Part shown: piece after piece, positions 16,403-25,834 of the stretch
How positions within the stretch are numbered: the stretch's first letter is position 1
Layout: the number at the start of each line of letters is the position of its first letter
Origin: Streptomyces kronopolitis
GTDB taxonomy: Bacteria > Actinomycetota > Actinomycetes > Streptomycetales > Streptomycetaceae
Length of the DNA: 64,000 bases
Assembly (NCBI RefSeq): GCF_014646275.1
Contig: NZ_BMND01000006.1
Location: forward strand, 62,001-126,000
Direction: 5' to 3'
The notes under the pieces: generated by a model
What the model saw: only the letters and a program-made list of their open reading frames with translations
Database searches by the model: none
Told to the model about the DNA's origin: nothing
Program-made: the position numbers and the translations under genes

Positions 16403-17848
16403 ATGGAGTACGTGACTCGGATCGTGATCATCGGTGGCGGACCCGGCGGATACGAAGCGGCCCTGGTGGCCGCCTCTCTCGGCGCGGAGGTGACCGTCGT
16501 CGACTGCGACGGTCTGGGCGGGGCGTCGGTGCTCACCGACTGCGTGCCGTCGAAGACTCTTATCGCCACGGCCGAGGTGATGACCACCTTCGACTCGTCG
16601 TATGAAGAGCTCGGCATCATCGTCGAGGACGACACCCCGTACGTGGACCGGCCCGCCCGGGTCGTCGGCGTCGACCTCGGCAAGGTCAACCGGCGGGTCA
16701 AGCGCCTCGCGCTCGCCCAGTCGCATGACATCACCGCGTCCGTGACCCGCGCCGGCGGCCGGGTCATGCGCGGCCGCGGGCGGCTGGAGCCGGGGCAGGC
16801 GCCGGACGGCTCCCGCAAGGTGACCGTCACCGCCGCCGACGGTTCCTCGGAGGGCCTGATCGCGGACGCGGTGCTGATCGCCACCGGCGCGCACCCCCGC
16901 GAGATCCCCGACGCGCTCCCCGACGGTGAGCGGATCCTGAACTGGACGCAGGTCTACGACCTCGACGAGCTGCCCGAAGAGCTGATCGTGGTCGGCTCCG
17001 GCGTCACCGGCGCCGAGTTCGCCGGCGCCTACCAGGCGCTCGGCTCCCGGGTCACCCTCGTCTCCTCCCGCGACCGCGTGCTGCCGGGCGAGGACCCGGA
17101 CGCCGCCGCCGTGCTGGAGGACGTCTTCCGCCGCCGCGGCATGAACGTCATGGCGCGCTCGCGGGCCCAGTCCGCCAAGCGGGTCGGCGACCGGGTCGAG
17201 GTCACCCTCGCCGACGGCCGCACGATCTCCGGTACGCACTGCCTGATGGCGGTCGGCTCGATCCCCAACACCGAAGACATGGGCCTGGAGGCGGCCGGCG
17301 TCAAGCTCCGCGACTCCGGCCACGTCTGGACCGACAAGGTCTCCCGCACCACCGCCCCTGGCGTGTACGCGGCGGGTGACTGCACCGGCGTCTTCGCGCT
17401 GGCGTCGGTGGCCGCGATGCAGGGCCGGATCGCGATGTACCACTTCCTCGGCGACGCGGTCACGCCGCTGAACCTCAAGACGGTCTCCGCGAACGTCTTC
17501 ACCGACCCGGAGATCGCCACCGTCGGCTACTCCCAGGCCGATGTCGACAGCGGCAGGATCGACGCCCGGGTCGTCAAGCTCCCGCTGCTGCGCAACCCGC
17601 GCGCCAAGATGCAGGGCATCCGCGACGGCTTCGTCAAGCTGTTCTGCCGCCCCGGCACCGGCATCGTGGTCGGCGGTGTGGTCGTCTCCCCGCGCGCCAG
17701 CGAGCTGATCCACCCGATCTCGATCGCGGTCGACAACAATCTGACCGTCGAGCAGATCGCCAGCGCCTTCACGGTCTACCCGTCGCTGTCCGGCTCGATC
17801 GCCGAGGTCGCGCGGCAGCTGCACACGCGCAAGGCGGGCGCGGAGTAA
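16403..17848 (+). CDS. LpdA-like NAD(P)H-quinone reductase (flavoprotein disulfide reductase family)
   Basis: 481 aa. FAD-binding IVIIGGGPGGYEAALVA at the N-terminus, NAD-binding LIVVGSGVTGAEFAGAY near residue 190, and GVYAAGDCTG before the interface domain. The normal dihydrolipoyl dehydrogenase disulfide CxxxxC is not intact: the motif reads GGASVLTDCVPSKT, keeping only the second Cys. The C-terminal HPTxxE catalytic dyad is also replaced by YPSLSGS. Both changes match Mycobacterium tuberculosis LpdA (Rv3303c), which reduces quinones rather than lipoamide. ATG 16403 is used; GTG 16412, with GGAG 3 bases upstream, is an alternative. Confidence 0.85.
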   Translation: MEYVTRIVIIGGGPGGYEAALVAASLGAEVTVVDCDGLGGASVLTDCVPSKTLIATAEVMTTFDSSYEELGIIVEDDTPYVDRPARVVGVDLGKVNRRVKRLALAQSHDITASVTRAGGRVMRGRGRLEPGQAPDGSRKVTVTAADGSSEGLIADAVLIATGAHPREIPDALPDGERILNWTQVYDLDELPEELIVVGSGVTGAEFAGAYQALGSRVTLVSSRDRVLPGEDPDAAAVLEDVFRRRGMNVMARSRAQSAKRVGDRVEVTLADGRTISGTHCLMAVGSIPNTEDMGLEAAGVKLRDSGHVWTDKVSRTTAPGVYAAGDCTGVFALASVAAMQGRIAMYHFLGDAVTPLNLKTVSANVFTDPEIATVGYSQADVDSGRIDARVVKLPLLRNPRAKMQGIRDGFVKLFCRPGTGIVVGGVVVSPRASELIHPISIAVDNNLTVEQIASAFTVYPSLSGSIAEVARQLHTRKAGAE

Positions 17849-18162
17849 CCCGCTGTGATCGCCGCGGCCCGCTCCGGACGGCGGGCGGGCGCGGCCGTCG
17901 ATTGAAATGTTTGTGCCCCCGATGAGCGTGGGGGATGAAACGTCCCTGCACGGACCGGGCTCCGCGCCGTCCGGACCGCCGGCCGCCGCGGGGGCCGACA
18001 GGGCGGCTGACCAGGCGCCAAGCGGCTTTCGCCGGCCGGTGGTTCGGCGTCCGCACGACATATGCTGACCGCATACCACGTCACGCTCCGCGGTGTGCAC
18101 AACTTCCGTTAATTGGTGCAACCTGCTGAAAACAGACGGTCGTTGGCGTTACTGTCAGTTTC
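17849..18162. other. Non-coding stretch between the LpdA-like gene and the DeoR-family regulator
   Basis: 314 bases without a supportable gene. The first 50 bases are G+C rich with partly complementary CGCGGCC/GGCCGCG segments that may act as a terminator. The last 100 bases are A+T richer (TTAATTGGTGCAACC and GGCGTTACTGTCAG) and are the likely promoter of the regulator at 18163; no operator repeat was recognised. Confidence 0.5.
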
Positions 18163-19152
18163 GTGTTCGCTGCAGAACGTCGCCAATTGATCCTTGAAAT
18201 GGTGCGCGCCAACGGAGCCGTATCGCTCCGGGAGCTCGCCCGCGTCGTCCAGACCTCTGAAGTAACCGTACGGCGGGACGTGCGGGCGCTGGAGGCAGAA
18301 GGACTCCTCGACCGCCGGCACGGCGGTGCGGTCCTGCCGGGAGGCTTTACCCGCGAATCCGGATTCCCACAGAAATCCCATCTGGCCACCGCGGAGAAGA
18401 CGGCCATCGCCGATCTCGCCGCGGGCTTCGTCGAAGAGGGCGAGGCCATCGTGGTCGGGGCCGGGACCACCACCCAGGAGCTGGCCCGCCGGCTCGCCAG
18501 GGTCCCCGGCCTGACCGTCGTCACCAATTCCCTGCTCGTCGCCCAGGCGTTGGCTCATGCCAACCGTGTCGAGGTCGTGATGACCGGCGGCACCCTGCGC
18601 GGCTCCAACTACGCCCTGGTCGGCAGCGGTGCCGAGCAGTCCCTCCAGGGGCTGCGGGTCTCCCGCGCCTTCCTGTCGGGCAGCGGGCTGACCGCCGAGC
18701 GCGGGCTGTCCACCTCCAACATGCTCTCCGCCAGCGTCGACCGGGCGCTGGTGCAGGCGGCGGGGGAGGTGGTGGTGCTCGCCGACCACACCAAGCTCGG
18801 TGCCGACACGATGTTCCAGACCGTGCCGACGGATGTGATCACCCGCCTGGTGACCGACGAGCCGCCGGGCCATGACGACCGCGCCGCCACGGAGCTGCAG
18901 GCGCTGGCCGATCAGGGCGTGCAGATCGCCGTCGCCAACAGCTCGGGCGCCACCGGCCACGGGCCGGGGCAGCCGGGCATGGAAGGCGGTGCGGCGGAGC
19001 GCAGAGGCCCGCGGCGGGATGTCCCGCTGCCGGGGCAGCGCCGCAGCCACGGCCCGGGTGCCGCGGGCGGGGGGCCGCAGCTGCGCTCGGCCCCCTCGCT
19101 GTCCGAGGCCGCGGGCGGCCGGGTCGCCGATCTCGCGCCGCGGCGGCGCTGA
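18163..19152 (+). CDS. DeoR/GlpR-family transcriptional regulator
   Basis: 329 aa. N-terminal DeoR winged helix: ERRQLILEMVRANGAVSLRELARVVQTSEVTVRRDVRALEAEGLL, followed by RRHGGAV. The effector domain is an isomerase-like sugar-phosphate sensor: VGAGTTTQELARRL, VVTNSLLVAQAL, MTGGTLRG, VVLADHTKLG. Most DeoR-family proteins are about 250-260 aa; here roughly 70 extra residues at the C-terminus are low complexity, Gly/Pro/Arg rich and probably disordered. GTG 18163 is the only start that keeps the helix-turn-helix. Its position beside nucleoside genes makes deoxyribose or ribose phosphate a plausible effector, which is inference. Confidence 0.88.
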   Translation: MFAAERRQLILEMVRANGAVSLRELARVVQTSEVTVRRDVRALEAEGLLDRRHGGAVLPGGFTRESGFPQKSHLATAEKTAIADLAAGFVEEGEAIVVGAGTTTQELARRLARVPGLTVVTNSLLVAQALAHANRVEVVMTGGTLRGSNYALVGSGAEQSLQGLRVSRAFLSGSGLTAERGLSTSNMLSASVDRALVQAAGEVVVLADHTKLGADTMFQTVPTDVITRLVTDEPPGHDDRAATELQALADQGVQIAVANSSGATGHGPGQPGMEGGAAERRGPRRDVPLPGQRRSHGPGAAGGGPQLRSAPSLSEAAGGRVADLAPRRR

Positions 19153-19200
19153 GCACCGGAGCCGGGGGCGCGCCCGCCGGGCGCGCCGCACCGGCACCGT

Positions 19201-19839
19201 TCAGTGCCGCTCGCCCTTCAGCCCGCTGAGGGTGAGGGTCAGCAGCCGGTCGGCGAGCTGGGGGTCGTCCGGGGACTCCTCGACGGCCAGCGCGATGCCG
19301 TTGGTCAGCTGCATCAGATCGCCGATGCTCACATCGGGGCGTACGGCCCCGGCTTGCTGGGCGCGGGTCAGCAGCGCGTCGCCGGCCTCCCGCATCGGGA
19401 CGCTGCACCGCGCCATTCCCGAGTTCTCGTCCGCCGAGGCCGTCATCAGCGCGCGGGACAGCCCGCGGTAGGTGCTGGCGTGGGTGATGATCGCGCGCAG
19501 CCAGGCGACCAGTGCGGCGCACGGCTGCGGGGCGTCGGCCAGCTCCCGGGCGTAGGTCAGCAGGGCGTCCACCTCGCCCTGGAAGACCGCGCCCATCAGG
19601 GCGGTCCGGTTGGGGAAGTGCCGGTAGAGCGTGCCGATGCCGACGCCGGCGCGGCGGGCGATGTCCTCCAGGGAGGTGTCCGTGCCGTGTGCGGTGAAGG
19701 CCGTGCGGGCCTCGGTCAGCAGCCGCTCGTAGTTGCGGCGCGCGTCGGCCCGCATGGGGCGTACGTCCTGCGCCCGCACCGCCGCGGACGCCGCCGGCCC
19801 CTGCGCCGTCTGCCGCTGCCCTGCCGTTTCGGTGGCCAT
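19201..19839 (-). CDS. TetR-family transcriptional regulator
   Basis: 212 aa. After a 30-residue polar leader the TetR DNA-binding domain is clear: RRNYERLLTEARTAFTAHGTDTSLEDIARRAGVGIGTLYRHFPNRTALM. The ligand-binding half is helical with no recognisable ligand motif, ending in LMQLTNGIALAVEES, typical of the SbtR/TetR_C group. GAGGGAGGA lies just upstream of ATG 19839. It is divergent from the esterase at 20187, about 350 bases away, which could be a target. Confidence 0.88.
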   Translation of the reverse strand: MATETAGQRQTAQGPAASAAVRAQDVRPMRADARRNYERLLTEARTAFTAHGTDTSLEDIARRAGVGIGTLYRHFPNRTALMGAVFQGEVDALLTYARELADAPQPCAALVAWLRAIITHASTYRGLSRALMTASADENSGMARCSVPMREAGDALLTRAQQAGAVRPDVSIGDLMQLTNGIALAVEESPDDPQLADRLLTLTLSGLKGERH

Positions 19840-20186
19840 CGCCGTCCTCCCTCGACCCGGCCGGTCGCGGCCCGGTGGCTCCAGGATGCCATTGCGCGGC
19901 CGGGGCCCCGGGGTGTTCCCGGCGAGCGGGGCCCGGGCGGGGGCGGGGGCTCCCGCGGCGGACGGTCCCGCGGGCCCGGCCGTGTCGTGCCGGGGGACGG
20001 TGCGTGAAGTTCCGGCGGCGCGCGGGCGTCGGGCGTCCGAACACCTCGCCCGGTCCGCAACGCCGCCCCTCCGCAGGCCATCAAACCAGGCGCAATGAGG
20101 TCTTCCGGGGTGTTCCGGAGGCCTGGGAACACGCCGTGGCAGGCCGCCGGGGGAGCGGGCCGCGGCGCGGACATCTGGGGATCGTG
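19840..20186. other. Divergent intergenic region between TetR and esterase genes
   Basis: 347 bases without a supportable gene. CGGGGTGTTCC occurs twice (19909-19919 and 20106-20116), and CATTGCGC (19890-19897) is matched by its complement GCGCAATG (20090-20097). These paired elements could be binding sites for the TetR protein, but they are too far apart to be one operator. Confidence 0.4.
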
Positions 20187-21371
20187 ATGGGACTGACCAG
20201 CCGGTCGTTGGAGTACGCCGTGGCCGCGGCTGCCGTGGTCTGCGTGGGGCTGACCCTCTGGCTGTGGCCCCGGTTCGCCGGGCGCGGGGCGCGGCCGCTG
20301 CTGGGGCGGCTCGGGGTGATCGCCGGGACGCAGCTGGTCATCGTGGCGGCGCTCGGGCTCGCCGTGAACGCCAACTTCCAGTTCTACGCCTCCTGGCACG
20401 AGCTGCTCGGGCTCTACGACGACGCGCCCGCGGCCGTCGGCAAGTGGGGCGACGGGGGAGCGGCCGGGCCGGTCGGCGACCCGTCGAAGGGCCTGGTGCA
20501 GGCGTCCGGGCCGGACGGCCTGGACAAGGTGCACGGTCTGCCGAAGGGGGCGCCGGCGACGGCGGGCCGGGTGGAGTCGGTGCGGATCGTCGGCAAGCGG
20601 ACCCGGGCGGTCGACCCGGCGTACGTGTATCTGCCGCCGCAGTACTTCCAGCCCCAGTACGCCCGGCAGCGCTTCCCCGTCGTCGTCGCGCTCAGCGGCT
20701 ATCCGGGCGGCACCTTCCTGCTCGGCCAGCACCTGCGGCTGCCGCAGACCGCCGCCGGGCTGATCCGGGCCGGGCGGATGCAGCCGACGGTGATCGTGAT
20801 GATGCGGCCGACCATCGCCCCGCCGCGCGACACCCAGTGCGTCGATGTGCCGGGCGGGCCGCAGGCCGAGACGTTCTTCGCCCGGGACGTGCCGGACGCG
20901 CTGCGATCGCGCTACCGGGTCGGCCACGACCCCGGCGGCTGGGGCGTCATGGGCTACTCCTCGGGCGGCAGCTGCGCCCTCCAGCTCGCCATGCGGCACG
21001 ACCGCACGTACACCTCGGCGGCGGCGCTCTCGCCCGACTACAAGGTCAGCGACGACCCCACGACCGGCGATCTCTTCGGCGGCGGCCGGGACCGGGTGCG
21101 GCGCCGCGAGGAGCACGATCTGATGTGGCGGCTGCGGCGGCTGCCCGCGCCCCGGGTGGACGTCCTGATCGGCACCAGCCGCAGCGGGGAGAAGAACTAC
21201 CCGGCGGCCAGGGCGTTTCTGGCGGCCGTGAAGCCGCCGATGACGGCGGACTCCGTGGTGCTCGCCCACGGCAGCCACAACTTCGCCACCTGGCGGCAGG
21301 AGCTGCCCGCGGCGCTGGAGTGGATGAGCCGCTCGCTGACGTTCCCGGAGGACGTCGTGGGGAACTCCTAG
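20187..21371 (+). CDS. Membrane-anchored esterase (alpha/beta hydrolase, esterase D type)
   Basis: 394 aa. Two N-terminal transmembrane segments (about residues 10-28 and 42-60) anchor an extracellular esterase domain. The alpha/beta hydrolase fold is shown by FPVVVALSGYPG (oxyanion strand), MGYSSGGSCALQLAMR (nucleophile elbow with Ser) and VLAHGSHNFATWRQEL (catalytic His). The same layout is found in mycolyltransferase-like and esterase D proteins of actinomycetes. Substrate unknown. GGGG lies 7 bases before ATG 20187. A perfect hairpin after the stop separates it from accA2. Confidence 0.85.
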   Translation: MGLTSRSLEYAVAAAAVVCVGLTLWLWPRFAGRGARPLLGRLGVIAGTQLVIVAALGLAVNANFQFYASWHELLGLYDDAPAAVGKWGDGGAAGPVGDPSKGLVQASGPDGLDKVHGLPKGAPATAGRVESVRIVGKRTRAVDPAYVYLPPQYFQPQYARQRFPVVVALSGYPGGTFLLGQHLRLPQTAAGLIRAGRMQPTVIVMMRPTIAPPRDTQCVDVPGGPQAETFFARDVPDALRSRYRVGHDPGGWGVMGYSSGGSCALQLAMRHDRTYTSAAALSPDYKVSDDPTTGDLFGGGRDRVRRREEHDLMWRLRRLPAPRVDVLIGTSRSGEKNYPAARAFLAAVKPPMTADSVVLAHGSHNFATWRQELPAALEWMSRSLTFPEDVVGNS

Positions 21372-21403
21372 CCGCCCCCGGGGCGGGGGCCCCGAACATG
21401 CGG

Positions 21404-21437
21404 GAGGGGCTCCCGGCGGATGTGCCGGGAGCCCCTC
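21404..21437. terminator. Bidirectional terminator hairpin, 14-bp perfect stem
   Basis: Arms GAGGGGCTCCCGGC (21404-21417) and GCCGGGAGCCCCTC (21424-21437) enclose a GGATGT loop. It lies between the convergent esterase and accA2 genes. Confidence 0.88.
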
Positions 21438-21460
21438 ACGCGGAGCCGGATGACGTGGTG

Positions 21461-23230
21461 TCAGTCCTTGATCTCGCAGATGACGGCGCCGGAGGTGAGG
21501 GCGGCGCCGACCTCGGCGGTCAGGCCCTTGATCGTGCCGGAGCGGTGCGCGTTGAGCGGCTGCTCCATCTTCATGGCTTCGAGCACGACGACCAGTTCGC
21601 CCTCGGTGACCTGCTGGCCCTCCTCGACGGCGACCTTGACGATGGTGCCCTGCATCGGGGAGGCGAGCGCGTCGCCGGAGGCGGCGGAGCCGGACTTCTT
21701 GGCGGCCTTGCGCTTGGGCTTGGCGCCACCGGCGACCGCGGCGCGGGCCAGCGGCATGCCCAGCGAGGACGGCAGCGAGACCTCCAGGCGCTTGCCGCCG
21801 ACCTCGACGACGACCGTCTCGCGGGTGTCCGCCTCGGCCTCGTCGGCGCCGGGTGCGGTGAACGGCGCGATCTCGTTGACGAACTCGGTCTCGATCCAGC
21901 GGGTGTGGACCGTGAACGGGTCGGCGGAGCCGGTGAGTTCGGGGGCGAAGGCCGGGTCGGTGACCACGACGCGGTGGAACGGGATGGCGGTGGCCATGCC
22001 CTCGACGGTGAACTCCGCCAGCGCGCGGGAGGCGCGCTGCAGCGCCTGCGCACGGGTGGCGCCGGTGATGACCAGCTTGGCCAGCAGGGAGTCCCAGGCG
22101 GGGCCGATGACCGAGCCGGACTCGACGCCCGCGTCCAGCCGGACGCCGGGGCCGGCCGGCGCCTCGAACGTGGTGACGGTGCCGGGGGCGGGCAGGAAGC
22201 CGCGGCCCGGGTCCTCGCCGTTGATGCGGAACTCGAAGGAGTGGCCGCGCACCGCCGGGTCGCCGTAGCCGAGCTCCTCGCCGTCGGCGATGCGGAACAT
22301 CTCGCGGACCAGGTCGAGGCCGGTGACCTCCTCGGTGACCGGGTGCTCGACCTGAAGGCGGGTGTTGACCTCCAGGAAGGAGATCGTGCCGTCCTGGCCG
22401 ACGAGGAATTCGCAGGTGCCGGCGCCCTCGTAGCCGGCCTCCTTGAGGATGGCCTTGGAGGCGCGGTACAGCTCGGCGTTCTGCTCGTCGCTCAGGAACG
22501 GCGCCGGGGCCTCCTCGACGAGCTTCTGGTGGCGGCGCTGCAGCGAGCAGTCACGGGTGGAGACCACGACGACGTTGCCGTGCTTGTCGGCCAGGCACTG
22601 GGTCTCGACGTGCCGCGGGCGGTCGAGGTAGCGCTCGACGAAGCACTCGCCGCGGCCGAAGGCGGCGACGGCCTCGCGGACCGCGGAGTCGTACAGCTCG
22701 GGGACCTCGTCGAGGGTGCGGGCGACCTTCAGGCCGCGGCCGCCGCCGCCGAAGGCCGCCTTGATCGCGATGGGCAGGCCGTGCTCCTTGGCGAAGGCGA
22801 CGACCTCCTCGGCACCGGAGACGGGGTCGGGGGTGCCGGCGACCAGGGGGGCGCCGGCGCGCTGCGCGATGTGACGGGCGGCGACCTTGTCGCCGAGGTC
22901 GCGGATGGCGTGGGGCGGCGGGCCGATCCAGGTCAGTCCGGCGTCGAGGACGGCCTGGGCGAACTCGGCGTTCTCCGACAGGAAGCCGTAGCCCGGGTGG
23001 ATGGCGTCGGCGCCGGAATCGGCGGCGGCGGCCAGGACCTTGGCGATGTCCAGGTAGCTGGTGGCAGGAGTGTCACCGCCCAAGGCGTACGCCTCGTCGG
23101 CCGCGCGGACGTGCAGGGCGTCCCGGTCGGGGTCGGCGTAGACGGCTACGCTGCCGATCCCCGCGTCCCGGCATGCACGGGCAACGCGAACAGCGATTTC
23201 GCCACGGTTGGCGATGAGCACCTTGCGCAC
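21461..23230 (-). CDS. accA2: Acyl-CoA carboxylase alpha subunit (biotin carboxylase + biotin carrier)
   Basis: 589 aa. Carboxylates its own biotin with ATP and bicarbonate, then hands the carboxyl group to a carboxyltransferase beta subunit such as the one at 28691-30280. Biotin carboxylase domain: [37 protein letters not shown] (Gly-rich ATP loop), [16 protein letters not shown]. The BCCP domain at the C-terminus has [13 protein letters not shown] and the biotinylation site [11 protein letters not shown] Lys/Ala linker ([15 protein letters not shown]) joins them. This is the AccA1/AccA2 type shared by acetyl- and propionyl-CoA carboxylases in Streptomyces. Confidence 0.95.
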   Translation of the reverse strand: MRKVLIANRGEIAVRVARACRDAGIGSVAVYADPDRDALHVRAADEAYALGGDTPATSYLDIAKVLAAAADSGADAIHPGYGFLSENAEFAQAVLDAGLTWIGPPPHAIRDLGDKVAARHIAQRAGAPLVAGTPDPVSGAEEVVAFAKEHGLPIAIKAAFGGGGRGLKVARTLDEVPELYDSAVREAVAAFGRGECFVERYLDRPRHVETQCLADKHGNVVVVSTRDCSLQRRHQKLVEEAPAPFLSDEQNAELYRASKAILKEAGYEGAGTCEFLVGQDGTISFLEVNTRLQVEHPVTEEVTGLDLVREMFRIADGEELGYGDPAVRGHSFEFRINGEDPGRGFLPAPGTVTTFEAPAGPGVRLDAGVESGSVIGPAWDSLLAKLVITGATRAQALQRASRALAEFTVEGMATAIPFHRVVVTDPAFAPELTGSADPFTVHTRWIETEFVNEIAPFTAPGADEAEADTRETVVVEVGGKRLEVSLPSSLGMPLARAAVAGGAKPKRKAAKKSGSAASGDALASPMQGTIVKVAVEEGQQVTEGELVVVLEAMKMEQPLNAHRSGTIKGLTAEVGAALTSGAVICEIKD

Positions 23231-23697
23231 GATGGGTCCTTCCTTGGCGCTTCGCCGTAACTTATGGATGCGGCGATTTTAGGGACTGGCGACACCGCGT
23301 GCCGACCCGTTCCCTGGGGTGAGCTTGCCCACACGGAGTGTGCTCGGGGCGCCAGTGAGGAACCTAAGTCCCCTGGTATCCCAGGGTAGGCCCGGATTCC
23401 CGGGGTTCGACTCGAGGCCCGGTGTGGCTTAGGTCTCGCGCCGGTGACGTCCTGCGGATCGTCAATTCTTTGTGGAGTCCCTACGAATGGGCGAAGGAAT
23501 CTTTGCGGTCGGCTCCGTCCCGTGGCGTGCCGCGCGGCGCGGCGCCCGCCGCGGCCCGTATCCGCCCGCGCAGAACCCTTGCCCCAGGCATTACCCATTA
23601 GTAGCGTGCCCGATGTCTTCTGTACTTGCGGTAACGGCGGAACACGCGGTAACCGGCGCCCACCCGGGCGACCGGGCTCGGTGCACGGCGGAAGTGG
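23231..23697. other. Non-coding upstream region of accA2
   Basis: 467 bases. It contains a perfect hairpin CCCTGG-TATC-CCAGGG (23371-23386), flanked by the inverted pair ACCTAAG (23362-23368) and CTTAGGT (23428-23434). These could form a regulatory site or mark the accA2 promoter. A short in-frame stretch from 23472 on the plus strand has no protein-like character and was not called. Confidence 0.45.
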
Positions 23698-24177
23698 GTG
23701 GGCGGGGTGACGGTGGCCCGAAGGCCGGTGGCGTTGGCCGCGGCGGTGGTCCTGGTCCTGGAGGCGTGCGGGATCGTGCTGCTCAACTGGATCCTGAGCA
23801 TCGTCGTGGACCGGCAGCAGATGTCGCTGGCCGGGCTCCAGCCGCGGGCGATGTCCGCCGGGTCCTGGATCGGCGGCGGCGTCTTCGGCCTCTACCTGCT
23901 GTTCTGTGCGGTGGTCCTGGTGCGCGGCGCGCTGCGGGACCGGGCGCCGGGCGGCTTCGCCCGCATCTGCCTCATCAGCTGCGCCGTGGTGCACGGCGTC
24001 CTGGGCGCGCTCGCCGTCGGCCTGGCCGGCTGGGTCGCGTTCCTCGCGATGATGGTGGTGCTGGGGCTGCTGGTGCTGACGCTGCTGGCGTACGGGGAGG
24101 GCCGTACGGGGGACGCGCGGGGAAACGCGGAAAACCCCCCGAACGGCGTACCGCCGGCCGCGCCCACGTCCGCCTGA
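23698..24177 (+). CDS. Small integral membrane protein
   Basis: 159 aa with four hydrophobic segments (about residues 12-35, 58-80, 95-112, 115-135). No catalytic motif. Actinobacterial proteins of this layout are common and uncharacterised. GTG 23698 and GTG 23707 are both possible starts; the sequence around them is a G-rich run that gives no clear choice. It converges on the DJ-1 family gene with a short CCCCC/GGGGG hairpin between. Confidence 0.65.
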   Translation: MGGVTVARRPVALAAAVVLVLEACGIVLLNWILSIVVDRQQMSLAGLQPRAMSAGSWIGGGVFGLYLLFCAVVLVRGALRDRAPGGFARICLISCAVVHGVLGALAVGLAGWVAFLAMMVVLGLLVLTLLAYGEGRTGDARGNAENPPNGVPPAAPTSA

Positions 24178-24217
24178 GCGAGGCCGAGTTGCTGCGGTAC
24201 TCCCCCCCGGCGGGGGC

Positions 24218-24799
24218 TCAGCGCTCCCCGGCGCTCTTCTTCACCGGGGCGTGCTCGCGCAGGACGTCCATGAAGGCGCGCATCCAGTCCGGATGGTCGT
24301 TCCAGGCGCGGGCGGAGACGACCTTGCCGTCCACCACGGCCGAGTCGTCGACGAAGGTCCCGCCGCCCATCTCCACGTCCGGCGCGCAGGCGGGATAGGC
24401 CGCGGTCCGGCGGCCCTTGAGGAGGCCGAGCGGGGCCAGGGTGATCGCCGCGTGGCAGATGTGGGCGACGGGCTTGTCGGCGTCGAAGAAGTGGCTCACC
24501 AGGCGGCGGTAGTCGGGGTCGTTGCGCAGGTACTCGGGGGCCCGGCCGCCGGGCAGCACCAGCGCCGCGTACTCGGCCGGATCGACGTCGGCCAGGGCGA
24601 GGTCGGCGGGCCAGGAGTGCCCCTCGCGCTCGACGTAGGTGTCGAAGTTGTCGACGAAGTCATGGACGACGAACTGCAGCTTCTTGCGCGTCGGGGCGGC
24701 GATGCGGGGCTCGTACCCCTCCTCCAGCAGCCGCTGGTAGGGGTAGAAGAACTCCAGGTCCTCGGTGGCGTCGCCGGCGATGATGAGAATCTTGGGCAT
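24218..24799 (-). CDS. DJ-1/PfpI family protein
   Basis: 193 aa. MPKILIIAGDATEDLEFFYPYQRL has the conserved Glu near the start; ALVLPGGRAPEYL and the nucleophile elbow AHICHAAITL contain the reactive Cys. The family includes cysteine proteases, glyoxalases and stress proteins. The extra segment HDFVDNFDTYVEREGHSWPADLAL is typical of the subgroup near YhbO/PfpI. GAGGAG precedes ATG 24799. The specific activity is not predictable. Confidence 0.85.
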   Translation of the reverse strand: MPKILIIAGDATEDLEFFYPYQRLLEEGYEPRIAAPTRKKLQFVVHDFVDNFDTYVEREGHSWPADLALADVDPAEYAALVLPGGRAPEYLRNDPDYRRLVSHFFDADKPVAHICHAAITLAPLGLLKGRRTAAYPACAPDVEMGGGTFVDDSAVVDGKVVSARAWNDHPDWMRAFMDVLREHAPVKKSAGER

Positions 24800-24850
24800 G
24801 CTGCGCGCTCCTCGCGATGGCGTCGATCGGGGCGATCGAGTCGTTCCGGA

Positions 24851-25678
24851 TCAATCGGTTCCCCAGTCGGTGACCCGGAATGCGTCGCCGACCGCCACCT
24901 TTCCGGTCCGCAGCACGGCGAACTTCGCGCCGAACGACACCCCGCCCCCGGGCTCCCGCCGGTAGGTGGCGAGCGTGCGCAGCGGTTCGGGGCCCGCCTT
25001 GGTCCCGGTGTCCTGGTCGACGAGGGCGACGGCGCAGCGGATGGCGAGCTTGGTGAAGCCGAGCGCGCAGTCGCCGGCGGTCAGGCGCCGCGCGCGGTCC
25101 TCGGTGCCCGGCTCGGGCCAGCCGTCGACGACGAGGTTGGGCCGGAAGCGGCTCATCGGGACCGCTCGCCGCCCGGCCGCGCTGATACGGGCGTTGAGGT
25201 CGTCGAGGGTGGCGCGGGAGACGAGGTGCACGGCGCTGCTGTCGGCGAAGCCGGACGTGCCGGGGGTGAGGCCGTCGGTCACCCGGTTGTGCTCCGGGGG
25301 GACGCGCACCAGGCGGCTGGGCGCACCGAGCACCTCGGAGAGCCAGTCGGCGGCGTCGGCGCCCTGGTCGACCGCGCGGTAGGGCGTGCCGAACATCTCG
25401 ACCGCCGCCCGCGCCGGCCCCGCGCCGGGGTCGATGTCGCACCGGAGGGGCTCGACCCCCGGCGCCGACAGGGTGAGCTGCGTCCCGCCGGCGCCGACCT
25501 CGGGCCGGATCACCGCCAGCCGGGGGTCCCTGCGCTGGCTGCGGAACACGCCGTCGGTCCCGACGACCATGAAGCTGCGGTCGTGCCGGAGGCCGGCGGG
25601 GGTGAGTTCGGCCTCGGAGGCCGGGATGCCGGCGCAGCCCTTGACGGGGTAGCTGATCAGTTCGACCACGGTCGCCAT
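24851..25678 (-). CDS. MOSC domain protein
   Basis: 275 aa. N-terminal beta-barrel domain (VVELISYPVKGCAGIPASEAELTPAGLRHDRSFMVV) followed by the MOSC domain, with SRFRPNLVVDGW and the conserved Cys in LAIRCAVALVDQDTG. MOSC proteins carry sulfur on this Cys for molybdenum-cofactor-dependent chemistry, as in the C-terminal domain of Moco sulfurase and the YcbX/mARC group; reduction of N-hydroxylated compounds is the usual activity in bacteria. The substrate here is unknown. Confidence 0.88.
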   Translation of the reverse strand: MATVVELISYPVKGCAGIPASEAELTPAGLRHDRSFMVVGTDGVFRSQRRDPRLAVIRPEVGAGGTQLTLSAPGVEPLRCDIDPGAGPARAAVEMFGTPYRAVDQGADAADWLSEVLGAPSRLVRVPPEHNRVTDGLTPGTSGFADSSAVHLVSRATLDDLNARISAAGRRAVPMSRFRPNLVVDGWPEPGTEDRARRLTAGDCALGFTKLAIRCAVALVDQDTGTKAGPEPLRTLATYRREPGGGVSFGAKFAVLRTGKVAVGDAFRVTDWGTD

Positions 25679-25834
25679 GCGGGCAGCCTAGGCCGGTCGT
25701 CAGGGCGCTCGCGGCGGTTCGGGGCGGATACCGCGGGAGGTGTGCGGATCTGGCGTGATCGGCCCGGATCCGTGCCGGATCAGGCCATGCCGGGGCACTC
25801 CCTGTGGGCGCTCGGGGGTGCCCCAAAGGTCCCG

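Noticed and set aside
15827..18121. 764-residue minus-strand frame overlapping the LpdA-like gene
   Set aside because: Only its last 145 codons are the GGCT gene; the rest is the antisense of the LpdA-like gene.
23472..24398. Long plus-strand open frame across the membrane protein gene
   Set aside because: It runs through two genes in a different frame, is Pro/Arg rich, and has no domain; a G+C-driven shadow.
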